Source: Symsagittifera roscoffensis (lineage: Eukaryota > Xenacoelomorpha > Acoela > Convolutidae). Taken from it: DNA of 64,000 bases. The notes under the pieces are model-generated. The model did not search any database, was not told the origin of the DNA, and worked only from the letters and a program-made list of their open reading frames with translations. The position numbers and the translations under genes are program-made. Of the stretch, positions 22,287 through 34,208 are shown piece after piece (the stretch's first letter is position 1; the number at the start of each line of letters is the position of its first letter). The stretch is from positions 12,750,844 to 12,814,843 of the forward strand of contig NC_087067.1 in assembly GCF_963678635.1 (NCBI RefSeq). Reading direction: 5' to 3'.

Positions 22287-23570
22287 ATTTGTTTTTCTTT
22301 GAAAAATCTTTAAGAAAATTGGCTGAATCTTGATAAAAATTTTGAAATCATCAGAATACATTTTGGTTTTTGGAAGTGAAAAAATAAGAAACTTCGTAAA
22401 TGTTTCAGTTTAAAAGAAAACTTAGGCAAGCAAAAATAAACAAATTAACCCATTTTTACAAAATAAGTAATAGTAAATCAAAGAAAGTAACTAACAAACA
22501 CCAGTTTTTGTACAACATTTTTTTTTATAAAACAAAAATTTGATTTTTAAGGTTACACATTTCTAAATACTCTGAAACACTATAGAAACTTATTTCAATG
22601 TCCGTATGCGCACCCAAAGAACACATAATATGGTTTTTTTAAAATTAAGGAGAAGAACCTAACAAATATCGAACAACTTAAATTTGAAATTTTTTGGTGA
22701 TCTTCAGTCTCAAAACAATTTCGAGCAATCAACTGTAACATTTGTGAATCAAATTACTGGACATTTTTCAATTTCAATTGACATTGATCAACTTATCCTA
22801 ACTCACTTGATTGATTGATTCTAACTACTTCAAAAGTTAGAGTCATCAAATTTTTCCAAAAGGAGTTTGAGAAAATTTTAGGAGAAAGCTTTCAATGGTT
22901 TTTATGTCCATACACTTTGTGACACGAAATCAACCCGCAGGTTCAATTTGCTAGTTGAGGAAACCACATTTTTTTTTATAAAAACGTTCGAGAGACAAGT
23001 CATTGAACAGGTAAAAGTTTTGTCGGAACGGCAAAAAAAATGAAAGAACAAAGGAGCGTCCTTCTTGCGGAACGCGCTTGCAATTTACAAAATGCACAAT
23101 TTTTCCGCCTCGTAATTATTCTTTAAAAACTTACCAATGATGAAAAACAACCCGAAATTAAAACTTTATTGGTAAACTTGCATGTAAAAACGCTATTAAT
23201 TGAAAACACGATGATTTTAAATTGTAGACGTATATACTATTTTTTAAACAATTGTACGTAATAAAAACATAAATCTTAAATGTTTAGAAAGTTAGTGTGG
23301 GTTGCAGCTAGTAAACGATGCCCACAATGAGGACGACCTGCAGTTACGATCAAAAGTAGTACTGACTTAGATAATTCATGGGTTATGGGTATGTATTTGT
23401 CAAACAGCTTCCAATGAAAATTTACTAAATCATTTGTTCATCTATGGATCTATTCAAGTTCCAAAATTAGATAATAAATGCTTATATCTCATTAGCATGG
23501 CCATTCTGTTTTTCAAAATTGACCTCGTATTAAATGATTAAAAGTATTCCTTTTTTAGAATGATTTGGAC
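22287..23570. other. non-coding part of duplication copy A
   Basis: Matches 26941-28213 closely. A+T-rich. Contains a diverged copy of the GTTTTGTCGGAACG..ATGAAAGAACAAA..AGCGTCC block (about 23010-23080) also found near 12675, 26545 and 27665. No convincing gene. Confidence 0.5.
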
Positions 23571-23574
23571 AGTA

Positions 23575-24400
23575 AACTGGATCACAGCTATACCAGTGAG
23601 AAATATGGACTGCTACATGCTTGGAGGACTGATGAGGCGAGGAGTGTGACAGACAATTCTGACTGGAAAGTTTTTGTTGTCATGGTCGATTAATCCTCAG
23701 CCAGGTTCCGTTACCAGCGAAAAAATAAAATTTGTTTCCGGATCACCAGTAGGCTCGCCTAAAAATTGATTAAAATCAATATTTCAAAGAATTCGAACTA
23801 TGATTCAAAAAGATTTATCAGAACTTAAACATTTGTAACTTTTCGAAAAACAGAACAAAAATCAGTTTTTTCGTCTTGCCTGAACCTCACATAAGCAGCA
23901 AGGCAGTAGCGCGTTACTTCGAAAGGCAAAAGTTGCAAAAAGGTAACTGGGAAAAGCCACATATTTACCTGGCCTCTACAACTCGGTGCAACCAGGAGAC
24001 ACAAACTGAGTGCCTGTTTGTTCCACGGCATTTTCCAACTTTCCTCACAATTGATTCATTCCAATCCAAAATTATTCATCTTCGATCATCCGAGGAGTGA
24101 ATGCAGTCGTATCTGTATTGCAGGTATCTAATTAAATATTTTTAGGAACAACCAAGACATCGATTTGGGTGGTGTTTATCTGGGAATAGCTTGACATTTG
24201 AGTATTCCAGGGACAAGTTTGAATTTCGACTATCTTATGGATATGGACCTTATGGGGCTCACTCAAAAAATGACATACAGTAATACAAAGCATCAGTCAG
24301 CTTTGATGATTTTGCGTAAAGAAAGACTTCTATAGTACAAAAGCTCTTGAAAATAGAATGGACTTTTAGAAGAAAAAAAAGAAACCTAGAACGTTTTCAT
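23575..24400 (+). pseudogene. exon-like stretches, family not recognised
   Basis: After the acceptor TTTTTTAG near 23559 an open frame reads LDSKLDHSYTSEKYGLLHAW, then a stop at about 23692. A second open frame (23876-24100) reads ISSKAVARYFERQKLQKGNW and has a possible donor AAAAAG|GTAACT near 23946. A third (about 24210-24330) reads MDLMGLTQKMTYSNTKHQ. Composition is more coding-like than the surroundings, but I see no known domain and no complete model. Copy B lost almost all of this region, so it is likely not essential. Confidence 0.25.
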
Positions 24401-24729
24401 TTGAAAAGGTTATTTTAGTTTCAACTGGTCTTACTTCCTTCGTTTTGGATTGGATTAACAAAACAATCCTGGTGCTAGAAGCTACATGAGACCTTCTCCC
24501 GATTTGTCCGATTAAATTTTTATCCAAAGTTTTCAATTGTTATTTCCACGTATATCTACTGGTGCTAGTTTTTGAACTTTATTTAAATTTTTGTTTCATG
24601 CTTTCATCAAGAAGTTAAAACGTGAAAGTTATCTAGGAACCACATTAGGATATTAAAAACTGCTTTTTTTCCCAGTTTTGATGTTTTTACTTTTTCTCAA
24701 CCCGAATCGAGATTTTTCACCTAATTTGA

Positions 24730-25205
24730 AGCAAGATGTGAGCGGTTTGAGCGGTTTTTTTAGACAATTACGCTCAAAATCTTGCTTAAAAATGAGCGGT
24801 TTGAGCAGTTTTTGAACGGTTTATCTAAAAAAACCGCTCACAAACCGCGCAAGGTTTGAACGGTTTTGAGCAGTTTATCTAAAAAAAAAACGCTCAAAAA
24901 CCGCGCAAGATTTGAGCGGTTTTTAAGCGGTTTATCTAAAAAAACCGCTCAAATCTTGCGCGGGTTTTGAACGTTTTTTTTAGATCAACCGCTCAAAAAC
25001 CGTTCAAATCTTGCGCGGTTTTTGAGCGGTTTTTTTAGATAAACCGCTCAAAACCGTTCAAATCTTGCTCGGTTTTTGAACGTTTTTTTAGATAAACCGC
25101 TCAAAAACCATTCAAATCTTGCGCGGTTTTGGAGCGGTTTTTTTAGATAAACCGCTCGAAACCGTTCAAATCTTGCGCGGTTTTTGAGCGGTTTTTTTAA
25201 ACAAG
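24730..25205. repeat. palindromic minisatellite, CCGCTCAAAA/TTTTGAGCGG array
   Basis: Dozens of alternating direct and inverted copies of a core (A)CCGCTCAAAA and its complement, with variants CCGTTCAAA and GCGCAAGATTTGA, mixed with T7/A6 runs. It can fold into many overlapping hairpins. Related shorter arrays lie at 25585-25805 and 28585-28805. Confidence 0.85.
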
Positions 25206-25584
25206 TTTTAACAAGTTTCTGAAAATTCTGCCTTTCATGAAAAAATAGTTGTCATGCAATTTTCATATATGGAAATTCTAGGATAACCATTTTTTTTCCA
25301 AATAAAATAAACGTAGTTATTTTTCCTTACCAGACCGTTTTATTTAGTTCAAATTGCCGGAGAAACTATATTGAATCTTTTTTCAATGGTTTTTTGAAAT
25401 TGTATGAAAATTGTATGATTAGCATTTTTCCATACATTTGATGTAGAAAATTGTAAGATAAGCATTTTCTGTGTGGGGAAATGTAAGATAAGCATATGGA
25501 GGTCAATCTGGGTAATATTTCAACTGCATATTAGCGTCACATTATCTTTCCAGGCATTTTTGTTGGTTGTAATCGGTTTTCTTT

Positions 25585-25805
25585 ATAAGATCGCTCAAAA
25601 ACCGCTTCAAAACCGCTCAAATCTTGCTTGAAAAACCGTTCAAAAATCACCGCAAGAAATGAGCGGTTTTTGAGCGGTTTTTTAAGCACGATTTGAGTGG
25701 TTTGAGCGGTTTTTCAAAAAAAAACCGCCCAAACCGCCCAAACCGCTCAAATGTTGCTGGAAAACCGCTCAAACCGCCCATATCTTGAGCGGTTTTTGAG
25801 CGGGA
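25585..25805. repeat. second CCGCTCAAAA palindromic array (copy A)
   Basis: Same motif as 24730-25205 in a shorter array ending GAGCGGGATCTCGACCCGGG. Its counterpart in copy B is 28585-28805. Confidence 0.85.
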
Positions 25806-28584
25806 TCTCGACCCGGGGGGTGAATTATATTCTTAAACCTGGTTGATTCACGTTGGTCAATACTAGTTGTAAAAGTTTGGTACTTGTAGAACAATTACGC
25901 TATTTTAGCGTTATTCGAATTCTCGGTCGCATAACAAAAAATATTCCAATCTGTCTGCCATAACTGAGACATAATTGATATGTTACTAGGAGCAAAGTCT
26001 TTCATTTTGTACTATATATGCTCTGTCTGGGGGGATGATTTTCACAGAAAAAATCTCAAATTTAAAAAAAAATCAATTTAACGTATTACAATTAATTTTT
26101 TCGTAGTATTTTCTACTTCTACAATTTCATTTCAAAAAGCTAATTAAGCCAGTCTTCAGAAAAAACTGAGGCTGGTCAACGAAAGTTGGTCTGGTGGTTG
26201 ATTCTCTGAGAGAGGATGAAGGATGAAGCGTCCGCCATCCCTCGCCTTCTTCCATAATAGCTATTCGTTCAAGCCCTGATTTCCGGTCATTTTGCGTTCC
26301 ACTCGATTACAATACAATCCACAATTAGAAAAAGTTTGATCACATGCAAAGTAGGAAATTAAAGATATCATATTTCAATCAAGGATAGCCAGTTACTGTG
26401 CAAGTAGCTTATAATGTTTCGACCAAAGTTGTTAGAAAACTACGGTTTCGAAAGTTTCTTTTTCAAATGAGTGTAGTTTTTTCTGCTTGTTGGGACAAAA
26501 ACAATAATTTTCCTGGATTCCAGAGACAAGTCTTAAAACTTGGTAAAGTTTTGTCGGAACGATCAAAGAGAATGAAAGAACAAAAGAAGAACAAATGGAG
26601 CGTCCTTGTCGCGGAATCCAATTTTGTGTGTTTCAAGAATACAATATTTGCATGCAAGCACCATAAAAAGTATGCTACTCATACCTTTTTATACAAATTT
26701 AAAAGGTATAGACTTTATGAGATAATGAATTGAAAATTTTTGACCATATACGCCTTAAAGATATTACTTGATAAAAAACAATATATTTTAGGCTGACTTA
26801 CCTGCACGTCATCTGAATTTGAGAGACAATTTGGTGCAATTTTCATGCTATTCATTCAATGTTAAATAGTTAAAATAGTTCGACTCATAAACATTTTCCC
26901 TGGTTATATTGAAAGAATAACAAAACATAATCAATTGCATCAATTTGTTTTTCGTTGAAAAATCTTAAGAAAATTGGCTGAAATTGATAAAAATTTTGAA
27001 ATCATCAAAATACAATTTGGTTTTTGGAAATGAAAAAACAAGAAACTCCGTAAATGTTTCAGTTTAAAAAAAAATTTAGACAAGCAAAAAAAAAACAAAT
27101 TAACCCATTTTTACGAAATAAGTAATAGTAAATCAAAGAAAGTAACTAACAAACACCAGTTTTTGTACAACATTTTTTTTTATAAAACAGAAATTTGATT
27201 TTCACGATTACACATTTCTAAATAGTCTGAAACAATATAGAAACTTATTTCAATGTCCGTATGCGCACTCAAAGAACACATAATATGGTTTTTTTTTAAT
27301 TAAGGAGAAGAACCTAACAAATATCGAACAACTTAAATTTGAAACTTTTTGGTGATCTTCAGTCTCAAAACAATTTCGAGCAATCAACTGTAACATTTGT
27401 GAATCAAATTTCTGGACATTTTTCAATATCAGTTGACATAGATCAACTTATCCTAACTCACTTGATTGATTGATTCTAACTACTTCAAAAGTTTGAGTCA
27501 TCAATTTTTTCCAAAAGGAGTTTGAGAAAATTTTAGGAGAAAGCTTTCAATTGTTTTTATGTCCATACACTTTGTGACACGAAATCAACCCGCAGGTTCA
27601 ATTTGCTAGTTGAGGAAACCACATTTTTTTAAATAAAAACGTTCGAGAGACAAGTCATTGAAGATGTAAAAGTTTCGTCGGAACGGCAAAAAAATGAAAG
27701 AACAAAGGAGCGTCCTTGTTGCGGAACGCGCTTGCAATTTACAAAAAGCACAATTTGTCCGCCTCGTAATTATTCGTTAAAACCTTAAAAATGATGAAAA
27801 ACAACCCGAAATTAAAATTTTCTTGGTAAACTTGCATGTAAAAACGCTATTAATTGAAAACACGATGATTTTAAATTGTAGATGTATATACTATTTTTTA
27901 AACAATTGTACGTAATAAAAACATAAGTCTTAAATGTTTAGAAAGCTAGTGTGGGTTGCAGCTAGTAAACGAGGCCCACAATGAGGACGACCTGCAGTTA
28001 CGATCAAAACTAGTACTGACTTAGATAATTCATGGGTTATGGGTATGTATTTGTCAGACAGCTTCCAATGAAAATTTACTAAATCATTTGTTCATTTATG
28101 GATCTATTCAAGTTCCAAAATTAGATAATAAATGCTTATATCTCATTAGCATGGCCATTCTGTTTTTCAAATTTGACCTCGTATTAAATGATTAAAAGTA
28201 CTCCTATTTTAGAATGATTTGGACAGTAAACTGGATCACAGCTATACCAGTAAGAATTATGGACTGCTACATGACTGCTACAACCATTTTTTTTCCAAAT
28301 AAAATAAACGTAGTTATTTTTCCTTACCAGACCGTTTTACTTGGTTCAAATAGCCGGAGAAACTATATTGAATCTTTTTTCAATGGTTTTTTGAAATTAT
28401 ATGAAAATTGTATGATCAGCATTTTTCCATACATTTGATGTAGGAAAATGTAAGATAAGCATTTTCTGTGTGGGGAAATGTAAGATAAGCATATGGAGGT
28501 CAATCCGGGTAATATTTCAACTGCATCTTAGAGTCACATTATCTTTCCAGGCATTTTTGTTGGTTGTAATCGGTTTTCTTTATA

Positions 28585-28805
28585 AGACCGCTCAAAAACC
28601 GCTTAAAAACCCGCTCAAATCTTGCTTGAAAAACCGTTCAAAAATCACCGCAAGAAATGATCGGTTTTTGAGCGGTTTTTTAAGCAAGATTTGAGCGGTT
28701 TGAGCGGTTTTTCAAAAAAACCGCCCAAACCGCCCAAACCGATCAAATGCTGCTGGAAAACCGCTCAAACCTCTCATATCTTGAGCGGTTTTTGAGCGGG
28801 ATCTC
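28585..28805. repeat. third CCGCTCAAAA palindromic array (copy B)
   Basis: Counterpart of 25585-25805, with point differences such as ATGATCGGTTT for ATGAGCGGTTT. Confidence 0.85.
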
Positions 28806-28980
28806 GACCCGGGAAGTGAATTATATTCTTAAACCTGATTGATTCACGTTGGTCAATACTAGATGTAAAATCTTGGTACTTGTAGAACAATTACGCTAAT
28901 TTAGCGTTATTCGAATTCTCGGTCGCAAAACAAAAAATATTCCAATCTGTCTGCCATAACTGAGACAGCCCGACTCTTGA

Positions 28981-29815
28981 CCTCTTTTAAAAGTCACCTA
29001 AATTGATTTTCGAGCTCCTCCAAAGCACAATTAATACAGAGTTGCAGTTAACAAAAATTTGGGCCGAAATGCCCTTTTTGAGCGATTTCTGAATTGAAAA
29101 GTTTTGCCCAAGAATGGCAAAGCTTTTCGTTTTTGTGGTGTGCCTTCTTTCCTCAAAATGAACTACTTTCTTTTAATTGTATTAGAGTGACAGGTTGCGC
29201 GAAAGTTCTCAACCAACCATTGTCCTTTAAGCTTTAAGAGTCGGTGATTTTTTGAGATTTTTCGCGGTTTCCATCATTCTGTTATGACAAGGCTATTGCT
29301 TGATCCACATATACCTAGATTGTGGCATTAATCATAAACAGATTACAATTCTATTTGCAAAAAACGCTATTTTTTTTTTGTTTTTGCAAGTTTATGTCAT
29401 TTCCTGTGCATTATGTTGATGTGTGAGACAAACAGAAGCTAACTAAAAACAAATTAGCCCTGGTTTTGTTAAAAATTTAGCCATATTTACAAGAAAAAAA
29501 AACTCAAATTTCGATCTTATTTTTCCGGCTTTCGTGGTTTTTTTTTCTTCGGACAAATTTCGACTTTTCAACTACCTTTTTTGACAGAATTCGTTGTATC
29601 ATTCAAAAAAGAATTGTTGACTTGAGCCTAAATTTGAAAAAATAAATTATCTGTGATTACTTTTCATGAAGTTGTGGTAGCTTAAAGTTTGCAATCTTGG
29701 CCAATTTGAGACATTTAAAGAGTGATAAATTTCGCGCTATTAACGCGTAAGCGGAGATTTAACCGTTTTTGAAATTGTTTCAAATTAAATTAGGGAAGTT
29801 TATTTCCCATAATTG
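28981..29815. repeat. 0.83-kb insert unique to copy B
   Basis: Interrupts GAGACA|TAATTGATATG relative to copy A. Its first 130 bp (AAATTGATTTTCGAGCTCCTC...) resemble the dispersed repeat at 2530-2760 and 8310-8540. No transposase, and no clear terminal repeats or target duplication longer than 2-3 bp. Probably a degraded transposon copy. Confidence 0.5.
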
Positions 29816-30279
29816 ATATGTTACTAGGAGCAAAGTCTATCATTCTGTACTATATATGCTCTGTCTGGGGGGATGATTTTCACAGAAAAAGTCTCAAATT
29901 TAAAAAAAAAATCAATTTAACGTATTACATTTAATTTTTTCGTAGCATTACTGCTTCATAGACCTGAAAAAACAGTCGGATCATTCAGAGCTTTGCCCTG
30001 ATACGAGAGTTTTTGTTTCTTATTGCTACTGAAAAGTTTTAACTTGCAATTCACAATCCCATAAGGAAATTACTGATAATATCTTATCAGTCGAAAAAAA
30101 AAATAACCGAATACAAATCGTGCAAATCAAACACAATATTCTCATTTTGTGGTCGGAAAGAATAAAAAATTACAGTCGGTGAAAATTCCACTAAATCCAA
30201 ATTACAAAAACTTTACTTTTACAAAAGGTTTAATTACGAATATTTTATTAGACTTTCGGATGGAGATGCTGAAAATTGA

Positions 30280-31100
30280 AAGCAGAGTGACCAACAGAAA
30301 CAAAAAGTTTCTTCAACCCTGTACTTGGAAGCTGTTAAAGTACTCTCAGATTTTGCAAATTTTGCCTACAAAAACTATTGCTAAAATTTTTTTAGTGATT
30401 CAGATATGATATTTTTTGTCATTTTTTCAAAAAAATTTCAGAAAAAGTAAATTGAAATTTTTTCTTCAATTTTCAAAATTTCCAACTCGATAGTTGTAGG
30501 CTGTTTGTTTACTCTCGGGGATGGCGAATCTTGCCTTCTAATTTAACTGCTCAAATCATTGTAGTTTTTCCAGACAACGTTTTTTTTTCAAAATTTGTAC
30601 GGAAAGTTTTAATTTAAATTTTTTCAAATTTCAAATTCCGAAACCTAGAAATGGAAGCTGTCAGTGTACGCTCAAAGATTTTGAATGTTTCCTCAAAATA
30701 AGTATGCTTAAACCTTAGTTGTTTTCCAGGTTTGACGTTTTTTGTGATTTTTTCAAAATTTTTACAGAAAACTCAAAGTTAGTTTTTTATTTAAAAAATT
30801 TGAAACTACGAACCCTGTAATTGGGAGCTTTCAGAGTACTCTCAGGGGTTCCAAATCATTCCTCAAAAATTGACCGCCCTTGTTTTTGTATTCTTTCAGA
30901 TATACCGTTTCTGTTGGTTTTTCAAAAAAAATTTAAAAAAATTAATTTGGTGTTTCATTAAATGGGAACATCCAACGCTGTTGTAGGGTACTGTGAGAAT
31001 ACTTTCAGTAAATTAAGACTTCGCATTCAAATGCTACTGCTCAGTTGCTTTTGTTTTTCGAGATCTGACCCTTATTAAGTCTTTTTTTCATTTTTTCAAA
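30280..31100. repeat. degenerate ~165-bp tandem repeat array
   Basis: A landmark of the form CCTGTACTTGGAAGCTGTTAA followed by GTACTCTCAG recurs in varied form near 30318, 30489, 30645, 30812 and 30975 (spacing about 155-171). It is separated by T-rich text with TTTTTTCAAAAATTT. Strongly diverged, so an old satellite-like array. Confidence 0.65.
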
Positions 31101-32239
31101 ATACAGAAACACAAAAAAAACTCAAAAACACAAAAAAGTCACGGAGTATTACGGTTTTTCCAAATTTGAGTTAACGAAAAATAAAAAAACAATAAATTTA
31201 CAAATTTTGATATTACCAATATTTCAAATTACTGCCTTCAGAGTAGTACGCTTCAGAGTAGTACGCGGGTTCAAAAAATGCAGACATTTTTTTCAAAGTA
31301 CGCGGTTTCTTATGAACTGAGACAAATTGGAAGCACCGGAGGTTCGTTACACGTTATTCATTTATATATACGCATAAAAACACATGGCGTGAAATCTGTT
31401 TTCGTTAGTGTATTTACCTTCTCATGGTCAATTTAAACTTTATTTTAAGATTTTCAATTATCTTACAGTTTTTGAGGGCGTAAATTCTTTTTACTTTTAT
31501 TTTTTATGCTAAATTTTGATGTTAATGATGTAAAAAAAAAAACATTTTTTTTTGCCAATTGAAATTTTTTCGAATGTACGAATGGATGTCAAATAAGGAC
31601 TCAATTGTTTGTCAAGTTCAGCAAAAAATAGACTACAAGTCTAAGAATTCAATTGATAGTGTCACAATCTTGCGGAATTTCCATTAATTTTTTTAAAATC
31701 TGTCCTTGCATTTTTTCCATAGGTCTACAGTTGGATCTTTTTTAAATAAAAGTAAGTACAAATTCCTGATAGTTGTTTTTGCTTTTCTGTAAGTAACGAT
31801 ATATTTGATATTGATTTTGTCATCATCTAATTTATTCCAAATTGTTGCTGATTTTTTATGTTCCAAATGTTCCAAATTTAAGAAAAAACTTTCAATAAAT
31901 AGCACAATAAATCTTTCGACAAAAAATAGTTTTTTTGTTTTTGTCTCATGTCTATCTGAAGTTTTTCATATTGATTTTTCTCTTAACCTGGAGTATGAAG
32001 TGTTTTAATTAGCCAAAATGGCCAATTTTTTTCCAGTCAACAAAAAAAATTGTATTTGGTAAAACGTCGTCTTTTATTTTGAGATCAGATGAGGAATCGA
32101 TTTTTGAACGATCACAACAAAATTTAATTGCCCAGTTGAGTTTTTTTTCTGATGAGATGGAAAATTTGCTGAAATTTTTTGGTAAAAGGATGGTAGGATA
32201 ATGTTGGTGACTGATAACAAGTGCGTTCATGAGTAGTAG
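31101..32239. other. A+T-rich non-coding stretch
   Basis: Poly-A/T-rich with chance ORFs on both strands (31693-31905, 31805-32008, 32009-32230). A short duplicated CTTCAGAGTAGTACGC occurs near 31230-31265. No gene recognised. Ends at the target site GTAG of the gypsy element. Confidence 0.5.
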
Positions 32240-32647
32240 TGAGTTAGAACCGAAGTGTAACTCATAGAGTAATTTCGGATAGGGTACACCGTCTGCTCGT
32301 CACGCTATCTTATTTTCGGCCGGATAGATTCGTGCAACTTCTTAGTCTAATACCGATCCTAATCTTACTCTTATACTATCTAGTCTCAGGTTGTTTAACT
32401 AGTCTCTGCTAGGCTCAATAGATCTAGGGTATACTGGTTTATTGCGGCTGCTGAAGTGCTCGGGAGAGTCCAACTAATTTCTAAGTTAAATTCAAATCTC
32501 TCTGGTGCTGAAATTACAAGTAACTTCAGCACTTACAAATAAGTGGGTTGTTAGTTAGATGGATCATGATTGGTTAATATTAAATACTTTACATTGGTAA
32601 AACATTTAATTTATCCAATCATAAAATATAGTTTAGATCAGGTTCCA
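32240..32647 (-). repeat. 3' LTR of the gypsy/env element
   Basis: 408 bp; on the + strand TGAGTTAGAACC...CAGGTTCCA. A poly(A) signal AATAAA reads on the - strand at 32443-32438. A perfect 8-bp stem GTGCTGAA/TTCAGCAC (32505-32532) lies within the LTR. Confidence 0.95.
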
Positions 32648-34208
32648 CCCATCCGGGTTTTACAGAGTTTTTTAGAACAGTTCTTCTGTAATTCAAGGGT
32701 GGATGATGGACGTTGGTATTTGGCGAACATCATAATTTTCTTTCGCTTCTTCTTGTGACAACGACTGAGTCTCTGCAACAAAGTCAATTCTGATTCCAGA
32801 ATGGTTGGCTATGTCAGGTTTTTCTGTTCTGCGTGGAGAACTTCTTTTGTGTATGATCTAGTTTGGGAATGGCGTGGAGATTGTGCGTGGAGGGGATGCC
32901 TGGTTACTCGGATCTGTACGTATACTTGAACATCGAGGTGGTCATTGGTCTAGTTCAATGAAGTCCTTTTCTGCGAAGTCAAGTCGTACTCTAAATCCTT
33001 TGAGTTGTGATTGTGAGCGGCATATCGATTGTAGTTGGTCATTCTCTCTCGAGTGTAGTGAGGTCGTCTTGTCTTTTGATGTTCGTCCTTGGTGTTGTAT
33101 TCTGATCTATATATTGCATCATGTGATTTTACATTTTATAAAACTTTTATTAGTTTAATATTTTTTAATAATGATTGTAGTTAGTTGTTTTCACAAAAGC
33201 TTTTTGTTTTAGTTCGGTTATTTTGAAGAGTTACTCACCCTTGAGTAGCTCTTATTAAAAATAAAGGTGTGGTCACAAAGCGTGGATGTAGCGCGGTGGG
33301 TTAGGCCGGCTATAGAGCATGCTCAGGACGTCCTTTCCTGGTGGGTTAGGCCAGGAGTGGGAGTATGATTTCATGCGGTGTTTGTGAGGGGTCCTGTTAT
33401 GTGACAACGTTTTATGTTGGGTTTGTTGTGGTTTTACTTATGTCTTGTTGGTTATGTACTTTTTCCAAAAAGCAAATTGTTTGTGGTATGGGTTTGTCTT
33501 TCGACTTTTTTGTGTTTTATTATTTCTTTCTAAGACTTTGTAATAGTCTTCAAAAGAATAATTTATCCAGTTTTAAACTGGGTTAATCCGGTTTGGGTAC
33601 CGTTGGTTTCCTTTTCTTAGTCATGCTGTTATTCTATGATTTGTGGTATTTAGTAAGCTGCGTTGGTTAGTTTTGTTTAGTATATGATTCCTTTCCAACC
33701 GGGTTAAAGGAAAGTTTGAAACATGTTATTGTATGTTAGAGTTGTTGAGTGTGAAAACTTGAAACTGAAATTCATTATTTTAAACAATTCTTCGTGGGCG
33801 AGCTGTGCGAGTGTGGATAGAATTTCTGTGCAAATGAATGAAAATATCAAAAGGTTAGTACTGCAATTGCATTTTATTAATTTACTACATAGAATTTAGA
33901 AATTTACTGCTAGTTATGGGGGAATTTTAAGATACAAATTTTCATCATATGTAGATTTACTGCTTTTGGGGGGAAATTTTATAAATTAATTTACTGCATT
34001 GGTATTATATTTATTTAATTGTTGGTGCAAAAGTTTAATAGGGTCTTAAACAGTTTTGAAGAAGTTTGCTATTTTTTATTTTTCTTTTGTGAATTTTTCA
34101 GATGATCTAGGATGAAGGCTAAAAATCTAAAGAAAACATGAATAAAGAATGGTGAGTTTTTTAATATTTCAATTAGTTAGTTATATTCATTTAATTCATA
34201 CTTACCTG
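32648..34208 (-). other. 3' non-coding region of the gypsy/env element
   Basis: About 1.56 kb between the last ORF and the 3' LTR, no convincing ORF. Contains a 12-bp hairpin (33226-33253, AAGAGTTACTCA/TGAGTAGCTCTT), a two-fold GGTGGGTTAGGCC repeat (33295 and 33340), and GGATGGG on the - strand just before the LTR as a weak polypurine tract. Confidence 0.55.
34196..34208 (-). promoter_or_regulatory. consensus 5' splice site right after the 599-aa ORF stop
   Basis: On the - strand the stop TAA (34211-34209) is followed at once by CAG|GTAAGTATG, a near-ideal donor. It suggests that the last coding exon ends here and that the 3' region is at least partly removed by splicing. The acceptor is not identified. 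Confidence 0.5.

Larger units (their letters stand above)
12247..26116. repeat. tandem segmental duplication, copy A (split by a BEL element)
   Basis: Copy A starts at the TCTACAATTTCATTTC block. It shares about 3.0 kb with copy B (26117-29950), in the same orientation and directly adjoining. Shared blocks: 12247-13062 with 26117-26940; 22287-23633 with 26941-28275; 25285-25980 with 28285-28980; and the unit end near 25975-26116 with 29815-29950. Copy A carries two blocks missing from B: the BEL element (13063-22281) and about 1.65 kb at 23634-25284. It also contains two diverged copies of a short block (AAAGTTTTGTCGGAACG) near 12675 and 23010. Confidence 0.85.
26117..29950. repeat. tandem segmental duplication, copy B
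   Basis: Second copy of the ~3-kb unit. Has the uninterrupted BEL target site (about 26936). Lacks the 1.65-kb block of copy A; at that junction (about 28272-28284) a short ACTGCTAC filler repeats nearby text, a mark of deletion repair. Carries instead an extra ~0.83 kb (about 28981-29815). The ORF 26398-26733 matches that at 12616-12861 and is not a recognised protein. Confidence 0.85.

Noticed and set aside
23825-24031. 68-aa - strand ORF
   Set aside because: The + strand frame over the same bases looks more coding-like; no support for the - strand.
24730-25205. CRISPR-like array
   Set aside because: Repeats are palindromic, variable and contiguous without unique spacers, in animal DNA.
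32874-33586. 94-aa and 73-aa + strand ORFs in the gypsy/env 3' region
   Set aside because: Antisense to the element, no domain, Cys/Val-rich chance frames.
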